From contig JBEVVG010000005.1 of NCBI GenBank assembly GCA_040507225.1, positions 124,001 to 188,000 of the forward strand: a stretch of DNA of 64,000 bases, read 5' to 3'. The position numbers and the translations under genes are program-made. Numbering within the stretch: the stretch's first letter is position 1; the number at the start of each line of letters is the position of its first letter. Below are positions 15,617 to 25,754 of the stretch, one piece after another. Source of the stretch: Thiodiazotropha sp040507225. GTDB lineage: Bacteria; Pseudomonadota; Gammaproteobacteria; Chromatiales; Chromatiaceae. Under the pieces are notes generated by a model, which was given only the letters and a program-made list of their open reading frames with translations, was not told the origin of the DNA and searched no databases.

Positions 15617-16464
15617 TGTGTACCGTATGCGGTTGTGGTGAAGGCGAAACCACCCTGGAAGGCGAGGAACACACCCATGAGGAAGGCCATGCGCACCCTC
15701 ACCACCATCATCACGATCATGAGCATGGGCATACTCACGCTCACGCTCACGACTACGGCCAGGGACCGGCGCACGCCCACGCACCCGGCATGAGCCAGGC
15801 GCGAATGGTACAGATCGAGCAGGACATCCTCGGTAAGAACAACGAGTACGCCGCCGCCAACCGGCGTTGGCTCACGCAACGCTCGATCCTCGCCCTGAAT
15901 CTGGTGTCCAGTCCGGGATCGGGGAAGACCACTCTGCTGACCCGGACCCTTGAGGATCTCAGTGAGCGCTGCCCGTTGGCAGTAATTGAGGGTGATCAGC
16001 AGACCAGCAACGACGCGGACCGGATCCGCGCCACCGGTGCGGCGGCCCTGCAGATCAACACCGGGAAGGGTTGTCACCTGGATGCTCACATGGTCGGTCA
16101 TGCCCTGGAACATCTCAACCCGCAGAACGAGGGCATCCTGTTCATCGAGAACGTGGGCAATCTGGTCTGTCCGGCAGCCTTCGACCTGGGTGAAGCGCAC
16201 AAGGTGGTGATCCTTTCGGTTACCGAGGGCGAGGACAAGCCGATCAAGTATCCGGACATGTTTCACGCGGCGGATCTGATGCTGCTGAATAAAATCGACC
16301 TGTTGCCCTACCTGCAGTTCGATGTGGATCGCTGCATCGACTATGCACGACGTGTCAATCCCTCCATCAAGGTGTTGCAGGTCTCCGCCACCAGCGGTGA
16401 AGGCATGGACGGCTGGTACCGCTGGCTCGACGCGACCCGGCAACTCGCCAGTATCGGACAATAG
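15616..16464 (+). CDS. hypB: Hydrogenase nickel GTPase HypB
   Basis: A 282-residue GTPase. It starts with the high-affinity nickel motif MCTVCGC. A long His-rich stretch (about residues 20-60, more than 15 His) probably stores nickel. The G domain contains the P-loop SSPGSGKT, GDQQTSNDADRI, the metal-site region GKGCHLDAHM, ENVGNLVCP and NKIDLLP. I used ATG 15616, within TGATG, because the CxxCGC motif must be N-terminal; the frame also has a GTG one codon earlier. Confidence 0.97.
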   Translation: MCTVCGCGEGETTLEGEEHTHEEGHAHPHHHHHDHEHGHTHAHAHDYGQGPAHAHAPGMSQARMVQIEQDILGKNNEYAAANRRWLTQRSILALNLVSSPGSGKTTLLTRTLEDLSERCPLAVIEGDQQTSNDADRIRATGAAALQINTGKGCHLDAHMVGHALEHLNPQNEGILFIENVGNLVCPAAFDLGEAHKVVILSVTEGEDKPIKYPDMFHAADLMLLNKIDLLPYLQFDVDRCIDYARRVNPSIKVLQVSATSGEGMDGWYRWLDATRQLASIGQ

Positions 16465-16467
16465 ATC

Positions 16468-16701
16468 ATGTGTCTTGCGATTCCCGCATTGGTAACCGCT
16501 GTCAGCGATGACGGCTCGATGGCCACGATCAGTCTCGATGGGGTGCAGAAGGAGATCTCCCTGGCGCTGGTCGAAGGGGTTGGGATCGGCGACTACGTGC
16601 TGGTACACGTGGGTTACGCCCTCAACCGGGTGAGTCCCGAAGAGGCGGAGCGCACTTTGCGGATCTTCGCTGAAGGCGGCATGCTGGGAGACAACCCATG
16701 A
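16468..16701 (+). CDS. hypC: Hydrogenase maturation chaperone HypC
   Basis: A 77-residue HypC beginning MCLAIPA with the required Cys2. It contains the typical GDYVLVHVGYALNRV segment. With HypD it builds and carries the Fe(CN)2CO group to the large subunit. This is the shorter, general-purpose paralogue of hupF at 11426. The 3' end overlaps hypD by 4 bp. Confidence 0.97.
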   Translation: MCLAIPALVTAVSDDGSMATISLDGVQKEISLALVEGVGIGDYVLVHVGYALNRVSPEEAERTLRIFAEGGMLGDNP

Positions 16702-17819
16702 AATACGTCGACGAATTCCGTGACCAGGCGCTGGCCCGCAAACTGGCCGGGGACATTGCCGCCGAAGCGCAGACAGATCGCCACTACCGGCTGATGGAGT
16801 TCTGCGGCGGCCACACCCATGCGATCTTCCGCTACGGGGTGCAGGACCTGATGCCGGAGAACGTGGAGTTCGTTCACGGTCCCGGCTGCCCGGTCTGCGT
16901 ACTGCCCATCGGGCGCATCGACAACGCCATCCAACTGGTGCAGGAGCATGATGTGATCCTCTGCAGCTACGGCGACCTGTTGCGGGTGCCCGCCAGCAAG
17001 CGCATGAGCCTGCTCAAGCTGAAGGCCGCCGGTGGGGATGTGCGCATGGTCTACTCCACCCAGGATGCGTTGAAGGTCGCACGGGAGAATCCCAGCCGCC
17101 CGGTGGTGTTCTTCGCCATCGGCTTTGAGACCACCACACCTCCCACGGCAGTGGCACTGCAGCAGGCCAGGGCTGAAGGTCTGAAGAATTTCAGCGTGTT
17201 CTGCAACCATGTGCTGACCCCGGCGGCGCTCACCGCGATCCTCGAATCCGGGGAGGTTTCCATCGATGGCTTCTTCGGTCCATCCCATGTGAGTTCGGTG
17301 ATCGGCAGCCAACCCTACGAGTACTTTGCCGACCACTATGACAAACCGGTGGTGATCGCCGGCTTCGAACCCCTCGATATCATGCAGTCGGCGCTGATGC
17401 TGATCCGGCAGCTCAACCAGGGGCGCCACGTGGTGGAGAACGAGTACATCCGTGCGGTCAGCCGCGAAGGCAATCAGAAGGCCAAGGCCCTGGTCGACCA
17501 GGTGCTGGAACTGCGAGACCAGTTCGAATGGCGCGGCCTGGGACTGGTGCCCGACAGTGCTTTGAAGATCCGTGCCGAATACGCCGAGTTCGATGCGGAA
17601 CAGCGTTATCCGGTCCCGGCGATCAGCGCCTCGGACGTCAAGGGTTGCGAATGCCCGAGTATCCTGCGGGGGCAGAAACGGCCCACCGACTGCAAACTGT
17701 TCGGTACTGTGTGTACCCCGGAAAACCCGATGGGTTCCTGCATGGTTTCCTCCGAAGGCGCATGTGCTGCATATTGGAGTTATGGGCGTTTTCGTCAATC
17801 TGAGCAGCGGGCCGGATGA
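16698..17819 (+). CDS. hypD: Hydrogenase maturation factor HypD
   Basis: A 373-residue Fe-S protein on which the CN and CO ligands are attached to iron. Conserved motifs are EFCGGHTHAIFRYG, HGPGCPVCVLP, IGFETTTPPTA, the C-terminal cysteine cluster with GCECPSILRGQKRPTDCKLFG and CTPENPMGSCMVSSEGACAAY. Length is normal. The ATGA overlap with hypC indicates coupling. Confidence 0.97.
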   Translation: MKYVDEFRDQALARKLAGDIAAEAQTDRHYRLMEFCGGHTHAIFRYGVQDLMPENVEFVHGPGCPVCVLPIGRIDNAIQLVQEHDVILCSYGDLLRVPASKRMSLLKLKAAGGDVRMVYSTQDALKVARENPSRPVVFFAIGFETTTPPTAVALQQARAEGLKNFSVFCNHVLTPAALTAILESGEVSIDGFFGPSHVSSVIGSQPYEYFADHYDKPVVIAGFEPLDIMQSALMLIRQLNQGRHVVENEYIRAVSREGNQKAKALVDQVLELRDQFEWRGLGLVPDSALKIRAEYAEFDAEQRYPVPAISASDVKGCECPSILRGQKRPTDCKLFGTVCTPENPMGSCMVSSEGACAAYWSYGRFRQSEQRAG

Positions 17820-18308
17820 TTCGTTGAGTTTTGAGTGGGTGGTGTGCGCTTTGCACACGTTGGTATGAGCCCCCCCTCCCTGGCCCTCTCCCGCGAGGGG
17901 AGAGGGAAAGCACGATCCGGGCTGAGTGGGGTGAGGATGGAGCCGTAGGTCGGGTTAGCGCAGCCTATCCCGACCTACCCACTGACCCGCAGCATTGGAT
18001 GCACTCGGGTAGAACATCCCCTCTCCCCTTGCGGGAGAGGGGCAAACGAAAAACATGAGCGGAGCGAACTCATAAAAACAAGAACGGCTGTTCAACCATG
18101 AAGCCTTGGCTGAATGAGCGTGGTTAAAGATTAATACCCTCGGGTGATCGGAGTTTGTAGAGCATGAGATATACCGTCCTGTTCGGTTGCGGCAAAACAC
18201 TATTCGGGCGTTCAGCACGAACCCCCTTGAGCCAGACGTGCGGCGATGCGTCGATGAGCATGTACTCAAACTGTTCGGAATTGATTATTTCGAAAATGCA
18301 GGTGAACC
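17820..18308. repeat. Repeat-rich gap between hypD and hypE
   Basis: A 489-bp interval with no credible gene. It contains two CCCTCTCC/GGAGAGGG hairpins facing each other (about 17869-17912 and 18007-18042) and one GTCGGGTTAGCGCAGC-family palindrome with imperfect arms (17946-17979). The right part has GAGCGGAGCGAACTC, related to a motif in the nrtB-nrtC gap. The last 250 bp before hypE show no clear promoter. Whether hypE is still read from upstream is uncertain. Confidence 0.7.
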
Positions 18309-19355
18309 ATGTCGGCTAACCGTCGTTTCGGCCAACGTCTGAACACCCGCGACGGCAGCGTGGACATGAGTCACGGCAGCGGCGGCCGGGCCATGGCCCA
18401 GCTGATCGGCGAGCTGTTCGTCAAACACCTGGACAACGAGTTGCTGCGCCAGGGCAACGACCAGGCCAGCTTCCCGGTGGACGCGGGTCGCCTGGTGATG
18501 AGTACCGACGGTCACGTGATCTCGCCCCTCTTCTTTCCCGGTGGTGACATCGGTTCCCTGGCGGTGCACGGGACCATCAACGACGTCTGCATGTCCGGCG
18601 CGAAACCGCTTTACCTGTCCGCCGGTTTCATCCTTGAAGAAGGCTTTCCCCTGGCCGACCTGGAGCGCATCGTCATGAGCATGGGGCGGGCCGCGGCCGC
18701 CGCCGGGGTACCGGTGGTCACCGGCGACACCAAGGTGGTGGAGAAGGGCAAGGGCGACGGGGTGTTCATCACCACCACCGGGGTCGGGGTGGTGCCGGAG
18801 GGAATCAACATCTCCGGCGACCGGGCCCGGCCGGGAGACGCGATTCTGCTCAGCGGCAGCATCGGCGATCACGGTGTGGCGATCATGGCCAGCCGCGAGA
18901 ACCTGAGCTTCGAAACCACGGTGGAGTCCGACTCCGCCGCACTGCATACCCTGGTGGCGGCGATGGTCGATGCGGCCCCTTCGATTCACTGTCTGAGGGA
19001 CCCGACCCGGGGCGGACTGGCGACCACGCTGAATGAACTGGCGCAGCAATCCGGGGTGGGCATGCGCCTGGACGAATCGGCGATCCCGGTGAAACCCCAG
19101 GTGGCGGCTGCCTGTGAGCTGCTGGGGCTCGATCCCCTCTATGTGGCCAACGAAGGCAAGCTGATCTGTATCTGTCCCCAGGAACAGGCCGAGGCCGCAC
19201 TGGCGGCGATGCGCACCCATCCCCAGGGCCGGGATGCGGCGATCATCGGCGAAGTAAGCGATGACCCCCACGGGTTCATCGAAATGCGCACCCGCTTCGG
19301 CGGCAACCGGGTGGTCGACTGGCTGGCCGGTGAACAGCTGCCGAGGATCTGCTGA
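18309..19355 (+). CDS. hypE: Carbamoyl dehydratase HypE
   Basis: A 348-residue PurM-like ATPase that dehydrates the carbamoylated C-terminal cysteine to thiocyanate, the source of the active-site cyanide. Motifs are SHGSGGRAM, STDGHVISPLFFPGGDIG, HGTINDVCMSGA, VTGDTKVVEKGKGDG, SGSIGDHGVAIM and DPTRGGLATTLNE. It ends in PRIC, the required carbamoyl-acceptor cysteine. HypF, its partner, is encoded at 25.8 kb. Confidence 0.97.
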   Translation: MSANRRFGQRLNTRDGSVDMSHGSGGRAMAQLIGELFVKHLDNELLRQGNDQASFPVDAGRLVMSTDGHVISPLFFPGGDIGSLAVHGTINDVCMSGAKPLYLSAGFILEEGFPLADLERIVMSMGRAAAAAGVPVVTGDTKVVEKGKGDGVFITTTGVGVVPEGINISGDRARPGDAILLSGSIGDHGVAIMASRENLSFETTVESDSAALHTLVAAMVDAAPSIHCLRDPTRGGLATTLNELAQQSGVGMRLDESAIPVKPQVAAACELLGLDPLYVANEGKLICICPQEQAEAALAAMRTHPQGRDAAIIGEVSDDPHGFIEMRTRFGGNRVVDWLAGEQLPRIC

Positions 19356-19485
19356 AGGCAGGTTGCGTCAAACGCCGCACCCGGGCTACGGGAGCGTCAT
19401 GGCAACGGGACGAATTGACTGACAGGCCAGGATGGTGAAACGACAAGGGTTTGGATTTTCCGAACAGGTAATTAGGTAAGCGGTT

Positions 19486-20973
<1,488 letters not shown>

Positions 20974-21277
20974 ACCGGGTGCCCAGACCAATGATCACCC
21001 AGCTGCCAGAGGACCCCGGGTTACCCCCGGGGAGCGTCTCGTCAGGCTCTGACCGTACACTCGTTCCCAGGCTCTGCGTGGGAATGCATACCAGGGCTTG
21101 GCTGTTCTGTGCAGATTTGAGTGGTTCGCTGAACCCATGGTCTGCATTCCCACGCAGAGCCTGGGAACGAGGCAGACGAGGTAAGCCCAGTCTGAGCAAG
21201 GCGGTCGGTACCAGACGCTCACACCCACACAGAACCTGGAAATGGGTCGACACAGCGAACAAGGACAGGAATAGCGC
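20974..21277. repeat. Inverted pair of GTTCCCAGGC palindromes between hoxA and hoxJ
   Basis: Two copies of the GTTCCCACGCTCTGCGTGGGAAC family (21061-21088 and 21144-21171) lie in opposite orientation about 55 bp apart, so each is a hairpin and the pair forms a larger one. The remainder of the 304-bp gap shows no gene or terminator that I recognise. Confidence 0.75.
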
Positions 21278-22672
21278 ATGACCGACAACGATCTCCTCAA
21301 TCCCCCCGCCAGCCTGATCATGCAGGCCGGACTGGGCGGCAACCTGGAACTGGACAGTAATTCGGAGAATGCCTGGATCGAGGTGATCCGCAAGATGGAC
21401 TCGGTCTATGCTGACCTGGTTCACTACCAGATTGAACTGGAGCAGAAGAACAGCGCCCTGGAACTCGCCCAGCAGTTCATCGACAGCGTGCTCTCATCGA
21501 TGACCGATGTACTCATCGTCTGCGATACCGGGAGCCGCATCCAGCAGGTCAATGCGGCGCTGGAGAAGCTGACCGGGTTTCCCGCCTCGGAATTCGTCGG
21601 CAAACCCCTGGTCGAGGTCTTCGGTGCTGATTCCCGCAGTGAACTGCAGCACTTCCCGGAACGCCTGGGCAACCATTCTCTGATCGACTGCGAGGTCAAC
21701 CTGCGCTGCGCCGACGGCAGCAACGCACCCCTTGCGATGAACTGCTCATCCCGCTACAACAACACTGGCGGTCTGGTCGGAATGGTGCTCATCGGCCGTC
21801 CGGTGGGTGAGCTGAGACGCGCCTATGACGATCTCAACCAGGCCCATGATGAATTGAAACAGGCCCAGCAGCAGCTGGTGCAGTCGGAGAAGATGGCCTC
21901 CCTCGGTCGCCTGGTCGCGGGGGTTGCCCACGAACTCAACAACCCGATCAGTTTCGTATTTGGCAACATGCACGCCCTCAAGCGTTACGGGAAGCGCATC
22001 ACCCGCTATCTGGAACAGGTGGAGCAGGAGACCGATTCACCGGCCCTGCGCCAGCTCCATGAGGAGTTGCGCATCGGCCGCATCCTGGATGACATCGAAC
22101 CACTGATCGACGGCACCCTGGAAGGGGCCGAGCGGGTCAGCGACATCGTTCAGGACCTGCGCCGTTACTCCGGCGGGCAGCGTGAAGAGGCGGCCCTGTT
22201 CGACCTGCCTGGGGCGATCCGCAAGGCGGTGCAGTGGGTGATCAAGGCCGAGCGGATAAAACCCGAGGTGCACTACACACTGCCGCCGAAATTGAAATAC
22301 CTGGGTCGCAAGGGGCAGCTCCACCAGGTGCTCATCAATCTGGTACAGAACGCTGCGGACGCCATGCAGCAGATGCCCCGTCAGCAGCTCGACGTGGTCT
22401 GCGAAACCCATCCCTCAGGGCGTATCAGGATATCGATTCGCGACTATGGGCCGGGGATTCCCGAGCAGCATCTGCCGCACCTGTTCGACCCCTTCTATAC
22501 CAGCAAACCGGTCGGGCAGGGGACCGGGCTGGGACTCTACATCAGCTACGGCCTGGCCCAGGAGATGGACGGCACCCTGAGTGCCCGCAACCATCCCCAG
22601 GGAGGCGCAGAGTTCATCCTGGAGCTGCCGCCGGAGGGTAGTCCCAAGACATCCGCAGGCGGTGGCCGATGA
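21278..22672 (+). CDS. hoxJ: H2-signalling histidine kinase HoxJ/HupT
   Basis: A 464-residue soluble kinase. It has an N-terminal helical part, a PAS domain (about 65-185, VCDTGSRIQQVNAALEKLTGFP), a coiled-coil linker, a HisKA box (VAGVAHELNNPISF, His about 219) and an ATPase domain with LVQNAADAM, DYGPGIP and GQGTGLGLYI. No transmembrane segment is seen, as expected for HoxJ/HupT, which form a complex with the regulatory hydrogenase through the PAS domain. The stop overlaps the start of hupU. Confidence 0.94.
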   Translation: MTDNDLLNPPASLIMQAGLGGNLELDSNSENAWIEVIRKMDSVYADLVHYQIELEQKNSALELAQQFIDSVLSSMTDVLIVCDTGSRIQQVNAALEKLTGFPASEFVGKPLVEVFGADSRSELQHFPERLGNHSLIDCEVNLRCADGSNAPLAMNCSSRYNNTGGLVGMVLIGRPVGELRRAYDDLNQAHDELKQAQQQLVQSEKMASLGRLVAGVAHELNNPISFVFGNMHALKRYGKRITRYLEQVEQETDSPALRQLHEELRIGRILDDIEPLIDGTLEGAERVSDIVQDLRRYSGGQREEAALFDLPGAIRKAVQWVIKAERIKPEVHYTLPPKLKYLGRKGQLHQVLINLVQNAADAMQQMPRQQLDVVCETHPSGRIRISIRDYGPGIPEQHLPHLFDPFYTSKPVGQGTGLGLYISYGLAQEMDGTLSARNHPQGGAEFILELPPEGSPKTSAGGGR

Positions 22673-23670
22673 CCCGGCGCACCCTGCTGTGGCTTCAGTC
22701 CGGAGGCTGCGGCGGCTGTTCCCTGTCCCTGTTCAACGCGGAAGCCCCGAATCTGCTCACCGCCCTGGAGAGTGCCGGCATCGAACTGTTGTGGCACCCG
22801 AGCCTGAGTGAACAGAGCGGCTCCGAACTGCAGGCCATCCTGCAGCGCATCCTGGACGATGAGCTGACCCTCGACCTGTTCTGTCTCGAAGGTTCCGTGA
22901 TCCAGGGACCCAATGGCACCGGCCTGTTTCACCGCCAGGCAGGCAGCAACCGGCCGATGCGTGACCTGATCCGGGATCTGGCGTTGAAGGCACGCCAGGT
23001 GATCGCGGTGGGCAGCTGCGCGGCATTCGGCGGCATGACCGCGGCCGGAGACAATCCCAGTCAGGCCTGTGGGCTGCAGTATGACGGCAACCAGCCCGGT
23101 GGTCTGCTGGGCGGCGCTTACCGATCGCCCCGGGAACTCCCGGTGATCAACATCGCCGGTTGCCCGACCCATCCCAACTGGGTATTGCAGACCCTGCTGC
23201 AACTGGCCCTGGATGAGAACGAATCCCCGGCCCTCGACGAGCTCAACCGACCGCGCAGCTACACCGACCACCTGGTGCATCACGGCTGTCCGCGCAACGA
23301 GTATTACGAATTCAAGGCGAGCGCCGAGAAGCACTCCGACCTGGGTTGCATGATGGAACATCTCGGCTGCCTTGGCACCCAGGCTCGGGCCGACTGCAAT
23401 ACCCGCCTGTGGAACGGGGAGGGCTCCTGCCTGAGAGGCGGCTATGCCTGCATCAACTGCACCGCGCCGGTGTTCGAAAACCCCAACCACACCTTTCAGA
23501 GCACCCCCAAGATCGGCGGCATTCCCATCGGTCTGCCCACCGACATGCCCAAGGCCTGGTTCGTCGCCCTGGCGGCGCTGGCCAAGGCGGCGACCCCGGT
23601 GCGGCTCAAGGAGAACGCGGTGACCGATCACATCCGGGTGGTGCCGGGCAAGAAGGCGGAGGAGAAATGA
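22669..23670 (+). CDS. hupU: Regulatory (H2-sensing) hydrogenase small subunit
   Basis: A 333-residue small subunit of the sensor hydrogenase (HupU/HoxB). It lacks the Tat signal and membrane anchor, so it is cytoplasmic. The proximal cluster motif is GGCGGCSLSLFN with the ordinary CxxC spacing and no extra cysteine, unlike HupS. Other cluster ligands lie in VGSCAAFGGM, AGCPTHPNW, HHGCPRNEYYEFKA, LGCLGTQARADC and the region around CLRGGYACINC. It starts in an ATGA overlap with hoxJ. Confidence 0.95.
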   Translation: MTRRTLLWLQSGGCGGCSLSLFNAEAPNLLTALESAGIELLWHPSLSEQSGSELQAILQRILDDELTLDLFCLEGSVIQGPNGTGLFHRQAGSNRPMRDLIRDLALKARQVIAVGSCAAFGGMTAAGDNPSQACGLQYDGNQPGGLLGGAYRSPRELPVINIAGCPTHPNWVLQTLLQLALDENESPALDELNRPRSYTDHLVHHGCPRNEYYEFKASAEKHSDLGCMMEHLGCLGTQARADCNTRLWNGEGSCLRGGYACINCTAPVFENPNHTFQSTPKIGGIPIGLPTDMPKAWFVALAALAKAATPVRLKENAVTDHIRVVPGKKAEEK

Positions 23671-24302
23671 AGCCGATGCGGCCGTTTTCCATCGTTCCCA
23701 CGCTCTGCGTGGGAACGAGACCGAGGGGCGAGGTGAGTGGGTAGGTCGGGTTAGCGCAGCGTAACCCGACATGAATGGGTATCTCGACACGACCTGTCGG
23801 GTTACGCTGCGCTAACCCGACCTACGACTGCGACGCTCAAGGAGAACGTATACCCCGGTTAATCAAAACGCAGTGTAGTGACGGTAAATACAGGACCAGG
23901 TATGCATTCCCACGCAGAGCGTGGGAACGAGATCGAAGGGAGAGGGGAGTAGGGCGTCGCTCACTGAAGGAGCCGGATAGGATGGGTCATCCTTTTACAA
24001 GCATGACCCATCATCCAGGCACACTCCCTCTCCCCTTGCGGGAGAGGGCCGGGGAGAGGGGGCATCGAATAACACCGGCAACCTGAGGCATAGTGATCAG
24101 GCTGCCAATGAACGAATCAACAGGTTCCATCGCATTCAAGTGACCATTCCATGCATCAATTTAACGGTCTGAAACATATCCAGGCTTCACCCAGGCGGGA
24201 CAGTTTATCCCTTACCCTTTTGAGGGGTCCGGTAACTGTCCCTGGGCGGCAATCCCCAGGTGATTCCCGCCGCATGCCCCCCATGCATGGAGTGACCCCA
24301 CA
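23671..24302. repeat. 632-bp repeat cluster separating hupU from hupV
   Basis: The gap holds GTTCCCACGCTCTGCGTGGGAAC palindromes at 23693-23720 and, inverted, 23904-23931. A GTCGGGTTAGCGCAGCG palindrome at 23741-23770 has its inverted partner at 23795-23826. A CCCTCTCC/GGGAGAGGG hairpin lies at about 24020-24061. No open frame of interest is seen. The last 240 bp before hupV look unique, and I see no clear promoter there. The two sensor subunit genes are normally adjacent, so this is an insertion of repeats into an operon. Confidence 0.8.
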
Positions 24303-25754
24303 ATGAGCCGAAGAATCATCGGTCCCTTCAACCGGGTCGAGGGCGACCTGGAGGTGCAACTCGAGATCCGGGATGACCGGGTCAGCGATGCCTGGGTGGT
24401 CTCCCCCCTCTATCGCGGTTACGAACAGATCCTGCAGGGCAAGGATCCCTACGACGCACTGGTCTACGTGCCACGCATCTGCGGTATCTGCTCGGTGGCC
24501 CAGTCCGCCGCCTCGGCGCGGTCCCTGGCCGATGTGATGGGGCTGACCCCGCCGCCGAACGGGGAAAGGGCCATCAACCTGATCCTCGCGGGGGAGAACG
24601 TCGCCGATCACCTGACCCATTTTTACCTGTTTTTCATGCCCGACTTCGCCCGCGAGGTGTACCGCCGGCAACCCTGGTTCGAGTGGGCGGAGCGACGCTT
24701 CAAGGCGCTCAAGGGTTCGGCCGCCCGGGAGGTGCTGGGTCCCCGCGCCGAGTTCATGCACCTGCAGGGCCTGCTGGCGGGCAAATGGCCCCACACCCTG
24801 GCGATCCAGCCCGGCGGCTCCACCCGCGCGGTTGCCGCGGATGAGCGCACCCGCCTGCTTGGGCTGCTGTTCGCGTTTCGCGATTTTCTGCAGCGGATCC
24901 TGTTCGGTGATGACCTGGAGCGGATCGTCGCCCTGGATTCCGCCGAGGCACTGGAACAGTGGCGCCACGCCGCTTCCCCGGAAAACGGGGACCTGCGACG
25001 CTTCCTGCACATCGCCGAGGCGTTGGATCTGCAATCCCTGGGACGCGCCAGCGACCGCTTCATGAGCTACGGGGCCTACGCCACCCACCAGGGTCCCCTG
25101 TTTGCCGAGGGCGTCTGGCAGGATGGCCGGGTCGAGGCACTGGACACCACCCGCATCCGCGAGGACGTCTCCCACAGCTGGATGCAGATGCAGAGCGAAC
25201 CCCGCCACCCCTTCGAGGGCGTCACCCTGCCGGCCAGCGACCTGGATGAGGGTTACACCTGGTGCAAGGCGCCGAGGCTAAACGGCCAGGTGGTGGAGGT
25301 GGGTGCCCTGGCCCGACAGCTGGTGGATGGGCATCCCCTGATCCGTGATCTGGTAAGGCAAAGCGGCGGCAATGTGCGCAACCGGGTGATCGCCCGTCTG
25401 CTGGAGATCGCCCGGGTGACCCTGGCGATGGAGCAGTGGGCCCGGGACCTCAAACCGGGTGAAGCCTTCCATCACGGCGCGCCGATGCCGGACGAGGCCC
25501 AGGGCTTTGGCCTGGTGGAGGCCGCCCGGGGCAGTCTCGGGCACTGGCTGAAGGTGAAGAGGGGGCGCATCCTCAACTACCAGATCATCGCTCCGACCAC
25601 CTGGAACTTCTCCCCGAGGGATGGCCAGGAGCAGCCCGGGGCCCTGGAACTGGCCCTGCGCAACGCCCCGGTCCAGGCCGGGGAGCAGGAACCGGTGGCG
25701 GTACAGCACATCGTCCGCTCCTTCGATCCCTGCATGGTCTGCACGGTGCATTGA
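24303..25754 (+). CDS. hupV: Regulatory (H2-sensing) hydrogenase large subunit
   Basis: A 483-residue HupV/HoxC-type large subunit that detects H2 and signals to HoxJ. Ligand motifs are RICGIC at the N-terminus and DPCMVCTVH, where the protein simply ends; there is no C-terminal tail, so no HupD cleavage is needed. The Ile of RICGIC and the Phe-rich THFYLFFMPDF correspond to the Ile/Phe pair that narrows the gas channel and makes regulatory hydrogenases insensitive to oxygen; the catalytic HupL has Val and Leu there. It overlaps hypF by one base (TGATG). Confidence 0.95.
   Translation: MSRRIIGPFNRVEGDLEVQLEIRDDRVSDAWVVSPLYRGYEQILQGKDPYDALVYVPRICGICSVAQSAASARSLADVMGLTPPPNGERAINLILAGENVADHLTHFYLFFMPDFAREVYRRQPWFEWAERRFKALKGSAAREVLGPRAEFMHLQGLLAGKWPHTLAIQPGGSTRAVAADERTRLLGLLFAFRDFLQRILFGDDLERIVALDSAEALEQWRHAASPENGDLRRFLHIAEALDLQSLGRASDRFMSYGAYATHQGPLFAEGVWQDGRVEALDTTRIREDVSHSWMQMQSEPRHPFEGVTLPASDLDEGYTWCKAPRLNGQVVEVGALARQLVDGHPLIRDLVRQSGGNVRNRVIARLLEIARVTLAMEQWARDLKPGEAFHHGAPMPDEAQGFGLVEAARGSLGHWLKVKRGRILNYQIIAPTTWNFSPRDGQEQPGALELALRNAPVQAGEQEPVAVQHIVRSFDPCMVCTVH

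Noticed and set aside
23693..23931. Regularly recurring short repeats considered as a CRISPR array
   Set aside because: Copies are individually palindromic, differ in orientation and spacing, and occur all over the window; no cas genes.
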